DNA of 64,000 bases from Paragorgia papillata (GCA_035771165.1 JAWNZC010000258.1:124001-188000), one strand, 5' to 3'. Shown: positions 52,538 to 61,400, counted from the stretch's first letter. Program-made: numbers and translations. Notes: generated by a model from the sequence alone, not told the origin.

Positions 52538-53386
52538 ATGGGAATCAAAGAAATGTTAGAATTTGAAGTCAAAAGTTTGACAGATGAGTTACATGAAAAA
52601 TTAATGGAACTTTATACCCCAAAATTGGAAACAGATTCATATTTATCAAGAGTAGAATTAAAAACTTTAGCATATGAAAACAGACTAACAACTGATCCGT
52701 TAACACGAAAAACATTGTCCGAAAAGCTTGAAATTCCATACCAGTCACCCCCAAAACCAGGTCATCCGGATTACCACAATTGGGTTCCAGTTGAAATTAC
52801 ATTTAAAGAGGTTGGTGGGATTGATGAAATAATTTTTCCAAGTCAGGTCATTGCCGCCAATGCTATTGGAAAGAGTGACAAAGTTATCGAATACCACATC
52901 AACAACAAAAAACCCCTTAATCATGACGGAAAACTTTGGAATGTTAGTCGTTCAATACCTATACAAAGCAGATACCACAACAAAAAATTAGAAAATGAAA
53001 TCAAACATTTGCAGGATCAACTTAGTGTACTAAATTCAGAAATGTCTGAACTCATACAATCCACTCCAATTCCAAAGGCAGAGTTGGTTAATCTAGCTTC
53101 CAAAATTGGAATTCCGAACTCGGATAATCTTACCAACAAAACCCTTTGCTATAAACTAGGTTTACACTTTGTTTCATTTAAATATTTAGGTAACACAAAC
53201 CCCCTTCCTGTTAAAATTTTGTTTACAGCGGTGGTCCCCTTTGTAAGGGAAATAGTTGAGTTCCAAAGCATGAGAGAGGCAGCCCATGCATTGGGAAAAA
53301 AAAGTTCGGGTAGTATCTTATATTACATCCAGAATAAAATAATTATTTGGTACAATGGGAAATATTGGTCTGTAAGCAGAAAATAA
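52538..53386 (+). CDS. double SAP/NUMOD1-like DNA-binding protein, 282 aa
   Basis: Two copies of one module. Each has a SAP-like helix pair (ELKTLAYENRL ... TLSEKLEIP; ELVNLASKIGIP ... TLCYKLGL), then a strand-helix part (PVEITF ... FPSQVIAANAIGKS, and PVKILF ... FQSMREAAHALGKK) ending with W-G/V-SR. The second part follows the NUMOD1 pattern, a helix-turn-helix-like module known from homing endonucleases and phage proteins. The copies are joined by a coiled linker. It has no nuclease motif, so a DNA-binding or genome-organising role is likely. A one-module paralogue lies at 53838. Confidence 0.7.
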   Translation: MGIKEMLEFEVKSLTDELHEKLMELYTPKLETDSYLSRVELKTLAYENRLTTDPLTRKTLSEKLEIPYQSPPKPGHPDYHNWVPVEITFKEVGGIDEIIFPSQVIAANAIGKSDKVIEYHINNKKPLNHDGKLWNVSRSIPIQSRYHNKKLENEIKHLQDQLSVLNSEMSELIQSTPIPKAELVNLASKIGIPNSDNLTNKTLCYKLGLHFVSFKYLGNTNPLPVKILFTAVVPFVREIVEFQSMREAAHALGKKSSGSILYYIQNKIIIWYNGKYWSVSRK

Positions 53387-53388
53387 AA

Positions 53389-53691
53389 ATGGGAAATTCA
53401 AAGTCAAGCATCGCAAAAGCTTCGCAAAAGCCAAAAGAGAAATTTAACAAAAACCATATTACCAAAAAGGGTTTTCAGTTTGGTATCAGTTTCGGAAGAG
53501 ATGACCTAACCATGGAAGGAAATCTGCAAATAGGGTGGACAAACAAGACAGTCAAAAATTATACAAAGGTACCAAGTTGCAAAAAATCAACTTCTACAGA
53601 ATCTTTAAAAACAAATGAAATAAATGATACTGTTAACGAGAATTCAAAATTGGTGGCAACAACTTCAGCAACAGCGGAAAGCCAGGCGTAA
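53389..53691 (+). CDS. probably myristoylated small protein, 100 aa
   Basis: I start at ATG 53389, because AATAAAA precedes it and the preceding gene ends at 53386. An upstream in-frame ATG lies inside that gene. The product opens MGNSKSSIAK, a good N-myristoylation signal (Gly2, small residues, Ser6). It is basic and Ser/Thr-rich and ends ATTSATAESQA. A membrane-directed assembly protein is a reasonable inference. No family is recognised. Confidence 0.65.
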   Translation: MGNSKSSIAKASQKPKEKFNKNHITKKGFQFGISFGRDDLTMEGNLQIGWTNKTVKNYTKVPSCKKSTSTESLKTNEINDTVNENSKLVATTSATAESQA

Positions 53692-53837
53692 CACACTTCT
53701 CAGGAAAAAATGGGTTCAAAATGAAAAGGATCGATGGGTGCACAATGATGTTAGAAATGAACATTATTATTAAAATTTAAAAAAAATCTCTTATTTTTAA
53801 AATAAGAAATTTAAAAAGAAAACCACCATAATAAACA
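53692..53837 (+). promoter_or_regulatory. spacer with palindrome
   Basis: CTTATTTTTAAAATAAG at 53790-53806 is a near-perfect palindrome, followed by an A/T-rich leader and AATAAACAATG of the next gene. No frame worth calling. Confidence 0.4.
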
Positions 53838-54242
53838 ATGACAACCCTTAAAGAAATGTTTGGAAAAAGAATGCAAGAAAGAACAGCTGCAAATAACAGA
53901 CTACAAACAATACGAGAAGAAAATTTGTCATCACTCAAAGAACTCAGAGCAATAGGAAAAAAACTTGGTGTCAAAGGCTCCCATGGACTTAACACAGAAA
54001 CACTCTGTCAAAAACTTGGCATCCCATTAGTCAAAAACGAAGTTTACGACAAGCACCACAGAAATGTAATCAAAACACCTGTAAAAATAACATTTACTTC
54101 TGCTGCTGGAAACACAATGGAGTTCCCAAGCATTTACAAAGCTGCAAAAAATTTGGAAAAAAAACCAAGTTTCATCCCATACTGTATCAAAAAAAACAAA
54201 CAGGTCTGGTTTGGTAATGAATTTTGGTTAATAAGTCGTTAA
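53838..54242 (+). CDS. single SAP/NUMOD1-like DNA-binding protein, 134 aa
   Basis: One copy of the module described for the gene at 52538. It has a charged coil (1-30), then ELRAIGKKLGVKGSHGL ... TLCQKLGIP (SAP-like), followed by PVKITFTSAAGNTMEFPSIY, KAAKNLEKKPSFIPYCI and a final WFGNEFWLISR. The three modules of the two genes must derive from one ancestor by duplication. Likely DNA binding, family function unknown. Its 3' end faces a minus-strand gene across a strong hairpin. Confidence 0.72.
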   Translation: MTTLKEMFGKRMQERTAANNRLQTIREENLSSLKELRAIGKKLGVKGSHGLNTETLCQKLGIPLVKNEVYDKHHRNVIKTPVKITFTSAAGNTMEFPSIYKAAKNLEKKPSFIPYCIKKNKQVWFGNEFWLISR

Positions 54243-54334
54243 AACTTTTAAAAAACTACTATAATAAACAGTAACCGACTGTTATTAGGTTTCATTTCTG
54301 TCCCAAAAGTTGTAAACTTTGTCATACTTTTTTT

Positions 54335-54366
54335 AAAATTACTATCCTTTGTTGGATAGTAATTTT
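54335..54366. terminator. 13-bp perfect hairpin at a convergent junction
   Basis: AAAATTACTATCC (54335-54347), loop TTTGTT, GGATAGTAATTTT (54354-54366), then T-rich. It lies between the + gene ending at 54242 and the minus gene ending at 54381. It would work for both strands. Confidence 0.7.
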
Positions 54367-54380
54367 TTTAATGAAGTTTT

Positions 54381-54521
54381 TTACAAAAGTAATATTATAC
54401 TAACCAGAAGAAAATTTAAAATAATAACCGCAACCAAAAAAACAGTCCATAACGAAACTTTGTTTACCAACCCAACAATTCTTTCGTCAACATAATTAAT
54501 ATTTTCATTAATTCTATTCAT
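54381..54521 (-). CDS. tiny membrane protein, 46 aa
   Basis: On the minus strand ATG at 54521 is preceded by AATATAAATG, as with other Polinton starts. The frame of 46 codons begins MNRINENINYVDERIVGLV and ends with a hydrophobic segment (LWTVFLVAVIILNFLLV) before TAA at 54381-54383. It is a single-span tail-anchored design. The start signal, the position opposite the polymerase gene and the hairpin just past its stop support it as a real gene. Confidence 0.6.
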   Translation of the reverse strand: MNRINENINYVDERIVGLVNKVSLWTVFLVAVIILNFLLVSIILLL

Positions 54522-54562
54522 TTATATTTAAAAAAAAATTTCATACCATAATAAATAGCATC

Positions 54563-57500
54563 ATGACAAAGTTTACAAATGATCCAAAGTTATTAAAGAT
54601 TCGCGAAAATGCTCGATTGAGAAAGCAAAGGCAGTTGCAACGGGACAAGGAGATGAAACCTTTCAATCCCGAAAGACTTGCCAAGCTTCAGGAAAAGGCA
54701 AAGGAGAAGGAGTCAAAACAGGAGCAAAAACTTGTCAACCAACAAGACAGGTTACAAGATGATCTGAAAAAATTCCAACAAAAAACAGAAAAAAAATTAC
54801 AGACAAAGGAACGAGCAAAATGGGGTAGAGAGATCAGACAAGAGGAAGCAAGACAAGACAAGTTTAAGTGGGACAAGAAGTGGTTGGGAGCTGGCAAAAA
54901 ACTGAAAAAAACTCGTCAAGTCATTGGCAACAAACTATCAAAGATTTTTAAACGCCGGACAAGGGCTAACAAAAAAGTTAGACAAACGGAGCCTGTTATG
55001 ATCAAAAACTTTGTAAACGGAAAGGCAGCTTTGTACGAAATCTCGGGTCAAAATTACAAAGATCCAACAGTATTTTTGGAACAAACAACAGCTGGGGTTG
55101 AAAAATTAATTAATGGGATTGAAAATTCCAAAAAAGTCAAGACAACCCTAATCTGTAAACTTGTTCACTACGATTATGTTGAAAACCTTGAAGAAGTGGA
55201 TCTTTTTTACTTTACTTCAAACATGAAAGCCATGACAACAACAGAAGATGTTACAGAACTGTACAAGGAGTCAAAAAGGGAGATGTTAGAAAATCTGGCA
55301 GCACATCAGAAAAAGGGTTCGGGATGGTCAATAAGGTCAGTTGAGAAACTCCACATCTCAATAACAAAGTACAAGCCTTTAAATGGTAAAAAGTACCAGC
55401 AACTACCAAAATTCATCAGAGACAAAAAGGCAATCATCAATCCACAAAATGTCAAGGATGACTATTGTTTTCTGTACGCAGTTGCCATTGCTGAAACTTT
55501 GGAAAAAGAACCAGAAGCCAAAAAACTTGAAAGAATTCCAGTATCAATCCAGTTAATGGTTGAAAATTATGACGTCAGTGGTTTGTCATTCCCTGTCAAA
55601 ATTAAGGACATCTCAAAGTTTGAAAAGCTTAACAAAATAGGTGTCAATGTTTTAAGCTGGGATGACGAAATTAAAAAAGTTTTCCAGATGCAAATTAGTA
55701 GATCTGAACATGACAAGAGGATCAACTTATTTTGGTGGAATGATCATTTTAGTTGTGTAAAGGACAAAAGCAAGTTGTTAACAGATCAAAATGACAAACA
55801 CCAACACAAAAAGTTCTTCTGCGACTTCTGTTTGAACCCTTTTGAGACAGAAAAAATCATGAATGAACATGCGACCATTTGTAGGACTCATGACGCCCAA
55901 ATTCAACAATATCCAGAAAAAGGTGTGGATGACATCATGGGATGGAGTTGCAAAGATTTCAAGAAAACTCAGGATGTACCATTCATAATTGTGGCAGATT
56001 TCGAGTGTATGTTGAAAACTTTGAAATGTGGAAAAAATGATGAGTCCAAAAGTTATACACAAAAGTATCAGGAGCACATCCCAATCAGCTATGGGTTCAA
56101 CATTATTTGTTCAGATCCTTCTGTATTCTCTGGCAAGTATGTCAGTTACACCAAACAACATGATTTTGAAGATATTGGACAGATGTTTGTTGAGAGTCTT
56201 GAAAAGGAAGCAAAAAAGATTTGGAACACATACCTTAAAGAACCAAAAAAGATTATTATGACATCAGAGAATGAAAAAGATTTTCAAAATGCAACATCAT
56301 GTTATGTTTGTGGTGGTCAATTTGTTCGCAGAAATCCAAAAGATTTAAACCCAAAAAGTCTTTGGAAAGCCAACAAAAACACACCAAAATCTAAAGTCAG
56401 AGATCATGACCACTTAAATGGAAGGTATAGAGGTGCAGCCCACAACGACTGTAATTATTTAATGTCAAGCGCCAAACATATACCAGTTTTGTTCCATAAT
56501 TTTAGTGGGTATGATAGTCATTTAATTTCAAAATATTTGGGGGTGTCAAATGGCAAACTTGGTTGTATCGCAAAAACTGAGGAGGATTATATAAGTGTTA
56601 ACAAAACATTTTGGATGGATGGTGGTATGAAAACTGACCCAAAAACAGGAGAGTTAAAAAAGAAGTGGGTGCCACTGGAGTTGCGATTCCTGGACTCATT
56701 AAAATTTATGTCAAGTTCTTTGGCTACACTGACATCAAACCTACCAAATGATGAGTTCCACTACACCGAAAATGGTTTCAAAGATTACCCAAAGGAAGAT
56801 GTTGACCTGTTAAAAAGGAAGGGGGTATTCCCATATGAGTTTTTGGATAGTTCTAAAAAGTTGGACTGTACAGAATTTCCACCACACAAGGAGTTTCATT
56901 CCAGACTGACAGGTAAAAATGTCAGTGTTGAAGATTATGAACATGGTAAAAAAGTTTGGAACAAGTTTGGTTGCAAAAGTTTGAGAGATTATATGGAACT
57001 ATACTTGAAAACAGATGTGTTGGGACTTTCAGATGTCATCCAAAGTTTTCGAAAAATGTGCAAAGAAACATACAAACTGGATCCCATGTGGCACTACACA
57101 ACTCCAGGATTGGCTTGGGATGCCTTGTTAAAAATGACGGGTCAAAAGTTGGAACTACTAACAGATCCCGATATGTACCTCATGATTGAAAAAGGCATTC
57201 GCGGTGGGATTTCAACTATAACCCACAGATATGCAGAAGCCAACAATAAGTATATGGAGGAATATGACTCCACAAAGGAAAGCATTTTCATTCCATACCT
57301 TGACAAAAACAATTTGTATGGTCATTCCATGATACAACCATTGCCAGTCGGTGGTTTCAAGTGGGTTCCAGAAAAGGAGTTGGAGGACTGGAAAAAATAT
57401 TTGAAAATGGAGGGGGAGGGTTGTTTTTTAGAAGTGGATCTTGAATATCCTAAAGAACTTCATGACCTGCATAATGAGATGCCATTTGCTGCTGAAAGGT

Positions 57501-58528
57501 TGTTGGTAAACAAGGTTGAAAAGTTGGTACCAAATTTGAATAACAAAGAAAAATTTGTGGTACACTATGAAGCCCTTGATCAGATTCTGGAGCATGGTTT
57601 GAAATTAACAAAAATTCATCGCGCGGTTTCATTTACTGAAAAAGCTTGGATGAAAGATTATATCATGCTAAACACAAAATTAAGAACAGCTGCTAAGAAT
57701 GACTTTGAAAAAGATTTTTATAAACTTATGAATAATGCTCCATATGGAAAGACCATGGAAAATGTCAGAAACCGTATTGATGTCAGGTTGGTGTCATTTG
57801 AAGACCAGGTTGAAAAATTGGCAAAAAAACCACATTACAAAGGCATCAGTATATTTACAGAAAACTTGGGTGCTGTGCATATGAGAAAAACCAGAGTCAA
57901 ACTAAACAAGCCCATATATATGGGAGCTGCAATACTTGACAAGAGTAAAATAACCATGTATGACTTCCATTACAATTATGTAAAGCCAAAATATGGGGAT
58001 CGATCAAAGTTGTTGTTTACAGACACAGACTCCTTGTGCTATGAAATTAAAACTAATGACTTCTTTGTTGATATTTTGCCAGATGTTCCAACAATGTTTG
58101 ATACGTCAAACTTTCCTGAAAACCATTTAAGTGGTATCAAAAGGGAAAATATGAAAAAACTTGGCAAAATGAAATCAGAAACAGGTGCTGACCAAATATC
58201 AAAATTTGTTGGTTTGAGATCAAAAGCTTATGCCATCAAAATAGCAAAAAAGAAAAATCCAGTAACTGGGTTATGGGAGTGTAATGAAGAAAAAAAATGT
58301 AAAGGTATATCAAAAAGCACCATTAATGATATCAAATTTGATGATTACTACAACTGTTTGATGACTGGCAAAAATGAACTAAGAGGAATGAACACTTTTA
58401 GAAGTACAAACCATACCATCCACACCATCCATGTAAATAAGATAGCCTTGAATTCTGAGGATGACAAAAGAATTATACTGGATGACAAAATTAGTACTTT
58501 GGCGATTGGTCATTACAAAACTAAGTAA
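54563..58528 (+). CDS. polB: protein-primed family B DNA polymerase, 1321 aa
   Basis: Residues 1-150 are very basic and coiled. A region around 300 (DDYCFLYAVAIAE) is followed by a C2HC finger (Cys420, Cys423, His436, Cys440). Exonuclease motif I has Asp479 and Glu481 (VADFECM). A zinc/HNH-like insert (Cys580, Cys583, then RDHDHLNGRYRGAAH at 613-627) resembles recombination endonuclease VII. Exo II is FHNFSGYDSHL. Polymerase motif A is LDKNNLYG (Asp914), motif B KLMNNAPYG (1054-1062) and motif C TDTDS (Asp1154, Asp1156). All catalytic sites are intact. It copies the linear element from its ends using a protein primer, perhaps within its own N-terminal part. Confidence 0.97.
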   Translation: MTKFTNDPKLLKIRENARLRKQRQLQRDKEMKPFNPERLAKLQEKAKEKESKQEQKLVNQQDRLQDDLKKFQQKTEKKLQTKERAKWGREIRQEEARQDKFKWDKKWLGAGKKLKKTRQVIGNKLSKIFKRRTRANKKVRQTEPVMIKNFVNGKAALYEISGQNYKDPTVFLEQTTAGVEKLINGIENSKKVKTTLICKLVHYDYVENLEEVDLFYFTSNMKAMTTTEDVTELYKESKREMLENLAAHQKKGSGWSIRSVEKLHISITKYKPLNGKKYQQLPKFIRDKKAIINPQNVKDDYCFLYAVAIAETLEKEPEAKKLERIPVSIQLMVENYDVSGLSFPVKIKDISKFEKLNKIGVNVLSWDDEIKKVFQMQISRSEHDKRINLFWWNDHFSCVKDKSKLLTDQNDKHQHKKFFCDFCLNPFETEKIMNEHATICRTHDAQIQQYPEKGVDDIMGWSCKDFKKTQDVPFIIVADFECMLKTLKCGKNDESKSYTQKYQEHIPISYGFNIICSDPSVFSGKYVSYTKQHDFEDIGQMFVESLEKEAKKIWNTYLKEPKKIIMTSENEKDFQNATSCYVCGGQFVRRNPKDLNPKSLWKANKNTPKSKVRDHDHLNGRYRGAAHNDCNYLMSSAKHIPVLFHNFSGYDSHLISKYLGVSNGKLGCIAKTEEDYISVNKTFWMDGGMKTDPKTGELKKKWVPLELRFLDSLKFMSSSLATLTSNLPNDEFHYTENGFKDYPKEDVDLLKRKGVFPYEFLDSSKKLDCTEFPPHKEFHSRLTGKNVSVEDYEHGKKVWNKFGCKSLRDYMELYLKTDVLGLSDVIQSFRKMCKETYKLDPMWHYTTPGLAWDALLKMTGQKLELLTDPDMYLMIEKGIRGGISTITHRYAEANNKYMEEYDSTKESIFIPYLDKNNLYGHSMIQPLPVGGFKWVPEKELEDWKKYLKMEGEGCFLEVDLEYPKELHDLHNEMPFAAERLLVNKVEKLVPNLNNKEKFVVHYEALDQILEHGLKLTKIHRAVSFTEKAWMKDYIMLNTKLRTAAKNDFEKDFYKLMNNAPYGKTMENVRNRIDVRLVSFEDQVEKLAKKPHYKGISIFTENLGAVHMRKTRVKLNKPIYMGAAILDKSKITMYDFHYNYVKPKYGDRSKLLFTDTDSLCYEIKTNDFFVDILPDVPTMFDTSNFPENHLSGIKRENMKKLGKMKSETGADQISKFVGLRSKAYAIKIAKKKNPVTGLWECNEEKKCKGISKSTINDIKFDDYYNCLMTGKNELRGMNTFRSTNHTIHTIHVNKIALNSEDDKRIILDDKISTLAIGHYKTK

Positions 58529-58542
58529 ATTAAGTTCAAAAG

Positions 58543-58570
58543 TTGTATTCAAAAAGAATACAAATTTTTT
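58543..58570. terminator. hairpin with T-run after polB
   Basis: TTGTATTC (58543-58550), loop AAAAA, GAATACAA (58556-58563), then A and T7. It lies between the convergent polB and zinc-finger genes. Confidence 0.68.
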
Positions 58571-58579
58571 TAAAAAAAG

Positions 58580-58825
58580 TTAAAATTTATTTTTTTTTTT
58601 AATTTTTTTATAACAAGATTTACAATGATTAATTAGTTCCCTTTCTGTTTCAAAGGTTTTTAAACATTCAACACATTCCCTTATATAGTCCATTTTTTGT
58701 TTATGGACAACCTTTATATGCAACCTTAGTGCTGTTTTTGTTTTTACTTCAAATTTGCACTCTTCGCAAACAAACCAAGTTTTATTGTAGTTAGGTTGAC
58801 AAATAACATTATGGTGTCTAGGCAT
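58580..58825 (-). CDS. zinc-finger protein, paralogue of the left-end gene, 81 aa
   Basis: Two fingers: WFVCEECKFEVKTKTALRLH...VVH (C2H2) and CVECLKTFETERELINHCKSC (Cys-X2-Cys, His, Cys; a C2HC variant). The tail is Lys-rich. It pairs with the gene at 39111 in sequence and layout, and both sit near an end of the element and may bind there. Start context AAAATAAAATG on the minus strand. It is the outermost gene at the right end. Confidence 0.85.
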   Translation of the reverse strand: MPRHHNVICQPNYNKTWFVCEECKFEVKTKTALRLHIKVVHKQKMDYIRECVECLKTFETERELINHCKSCYKKIKKKNKF

Positions 58826-58861
58826 TTTATTTTAAATTTTAAAACCTTTAAAAAAAACCAA

Positions 58862-58912
58862 CCCCCAATCCCAAAAAACTTGACAACCATCTTTAAAAAA
58901 ATCCTTTGCAGC
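58862..58912 (-). repeat. imperfect second copy of the inner TIR segment
   Basis: CCCAAAAAACTTGACAACCA followed by TCTTTAAAAAAATCC repeats, with a few changes, the segment at about 58926-58963 of the TIR (CCCAAAAACTTGGCAACCA). It occurs only at the right side, so it is a one-sided duplication. Confidence 0.7.
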
Positions 58913-59097
58913 CCAAAACCCAAAAAGTCCCAAAAACTTGGCAACCATCTTTAAAAAAAATCCAGGAGGGGGTCGCGAACCTTTTTAGAAGGGGGTGGGT
59001 AAGCTTTTCAAACATGTCCCAGAATCAGTAAAGAAAGTTTTAGTAAACAAATGGCGGCCATTAAGGTATGTCCCAGGATCGGCCTTTTGACACTACT
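58913..59097 (-). repeat. right terminal inverted repeat of the Polinton
   Basis: 185 bp, the mirror of 38103-38287. It ends ...CCTTTTGACACTACT at 59097. Confidence 0.93.
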
Positions 59098-59103
59098 GTG
59101 GGA
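59098..59103. repeat. Polinton target-site duplication, right
   Basis: GTGGGA, identical to 38097-38102. Confidence 0.92.
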
Positions 59104-59116
59104 ATGGGAAAGTAGC

Positions 59117-59265
59117 GAATAGCCGGTTTTCGAATTTTTCGCGCGCGAATCAACATTTCTATTGTAAAAATTGAACAGATTTCTAATTAGTTCCAGCCGA
59201 GAGCTCATAAGACAAAAGAAAATTCTATTTTCCCAAATTTATTCGCAAGTGCGTGGGAAACCGGC
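59117..59265. mobile_element. MITE next to the Polinton
   Basis: AGCCGGTTTTCGAATTTTTCG is mirrored by a right end CGTGGGAAACCGGCT. The centre has CTCATAAGACAAAAGAAAA, shared with the TTAA elements at 28997, 32106 and 32259. Confidence 0.55.
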
Positions 59266-61400
59266 TGATAGATTAGCGTGTGAAACTAGAATAGTGCAAG
59301 TCTTGTTTATTGTTGCTATGTGAACTGGTCGACATATAGTAATGTATGCCGAAATTAAGTTATTCTGATTGAAAGCAGATGGTTGGTAATTGCACTTCCT
59401 CGGTAATTTGTGCCGTGTTTTATTCTGCCATTAATATTGAATGCAGTTCTCCCACACACGACGGCCCAAGTTCTATATACGTTCTGCCCGCATGCAGCCA
59501 GTTCTTTCGAGAGCGACCGTGCTTGGGACTTCGATCTTCCCGAGGACAGACCGATGTTGGCTTTTCCTTTTAAGGTTTGATTTATTTATTTTTAGCTATT
59601 ATCGGAACAGGTGACCAAGGGCGATAGCACCGCTGGAGCGTTATTAAGATTGGCCGCACCGCTTTGCTGAAGCACTAAAAATCCTGCTCGAACGCTCCCG
59701 AGATTCGGCCTTTATTTTCCGCCGGTTTTTAGTCTGTCGGTGCGAGAGCTGTACAGCAATGCGCTGCTGACACCACATCGCTGGCAATTTCCTAAGTGGT
59801 GGTGTGCAATTCAGCAAGCAAAACAATTTGATGATGTTGTGTAATCCTTTGGTAATTTGATCAGATTACAAGCCCCTTGCCATTCGATGCAGTTAATTAG
59901 TTTTTCATCCTTGTTGTGGGCCTGAGTCGTTTAATAAGACATTGCTGGCGACGCAATTAATTACAGGAATTTCCCACCAGTTAACGGCAATCTTCCCTCC
60001 GATTGTGTTATTGTTTTAGTAATTTTCGAAGGAAGTTGCCTGTCCGAGTGAGTGCACGAGCGTTTTTAAATGGGAAACGATGTGAAGAGTTTAATTGTGG
60101 CGCAGTGATTGGGCGACTTGTCGGAGGTTATACAAAAACAGAGGTCGACATATAGATGAATTACGATACGACGAAGTCTTTCCCTACTCCGAAACGATCA
60201 ACTACACTGTGGCCATAGACGTATGTATTTCTGTGCTTTTTGTTGAATTGTGAGTTCTCGCTATAATTTATACTTTTGCTTGAGCAGCTGGCAGTATCAT
60301 CTGAGTGTGTGCGAGGCAATATATGCATCACAACGCTCGTGATGTCAAGTGCAGTGTTATAGTGTATTGTCACTATACTGATTATACTATGTACTGTTGA
60401 CAATAAGCCTGTTCTTCTTTACGATAATATAACTTCGTGGTAACTGCAATAAAACTTGACCTGCCCACTTGGTATCATCTCAAACATAAGGTTCAAAGCT
60501 TCTGGGTTGTCTTGTGTGTGTGTGAGTCTTTCTGATTTCCATTACGTCATAAAAAATAACGTCCAGTGCTAACATACGGGAAACGAATCCCCCATTAAAC
60601 GATCTAAACCGGCTCCAAACACGTGCTACCTAATCGCCTTACGTTTTAAGTAGAGCACTATTTAGATAGCGTCTCTTGTTCTACCTTTTCACTTTGCTCT
60701 ATTTAAAACACTGGGTGTCTATATTTATCCGTTTATTGTCTCAACGTAATCAGACTATACTGGGACCAGACAAAGGACTAGACTAGAGTACAAAAATGTA
60801 CACTTTGATGATGTGGCGTTAAGACTAGTATATAAGTTATATAACGCTGACACCCAATTCACACTATGTACCTGATAGGTGTTTTATGCGTGAACGAAAA
60901 CTTATATCCGCTGTATTGTGTTAACTGACTCTGCACAGTGTTCTGTTGAGAACAAAGAACATATACTATAATATATTAACAGTTCCTGAACGGTTCTGTT
61001 TACAGGTATACTATACGGTTGAAACGGCAACAGAAGTGTATATGTCGTATATATAAGTGCTATGTCGTAGTGTATATATGTATCTCATCGTAATGGTGCA
61101 TGCAGTATATATACTAGAGCATATATAAGCTTGTAAGCATAAGCATGCATGGCCATCAGGCGAGAACAAACCGCAGAAAACAAAGTCAAAGGAATGGAAC
61201 TTCTGCAGTCTTCGGTGGGAGCCAATTAGCTTCGACAGAAGCATTTTCAGTCTCGTGTGGATATTTTTTGTATCTTGTTATAAAACATAGATGTGCTACC
61301 CAACTGAGAATCTCTAGAAAGTTAAATTTTCTATATTCTATATTTGATGTCCCAAGTCGGGAATTTCTAGTCTGTCAAAATTTGCAGATTGTAGTTCAGT
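59266..61400. other. non-coding or intronic DNA, no clear gene
   Basis: Short frames only. Two open segments next to splice-like sites (59596-59669 and 60151-60211) are too short and lack a family match. Nothing else can be supported. Confidence 0.4.

Larger units (their letters stand above)
38103..59097. mobile_element. complete Polinton/Maverick virus-like transposon
   Basis: 20,995 bp bounded by 185-bp inverted repeats starting AGTAGTGTCAAAAGGCC and by a 6-bp duplication. It carries protein-primed PolB, rve integrase, packaging ATPase and probable major and minor capsid proteins, the defining Polinton set, plus about twenty accessory genes. All reading frames are open and the TIRs show no difference I could find, so insertion looks recent. 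Genes run mainly + strand, with four on the minus strand. The capsid module makes virion formation plausible, but this is inference. Confidence 0.96.

Noticed and set aside
59596..59669. Possible exon reading LLSEQVTKGDSTAG after TTTTTAG
   Set aside because: Only 24 codons, ending in a stop, with no supporting neighbour; could be chance.
60151..60211. Possible exon reading DELRYDEVFPYSET before GTATGT
   Set aside because: The acceptor lacks a pyrimidine tract and a stop lies directly upstream; the peptide matches nothing I know.
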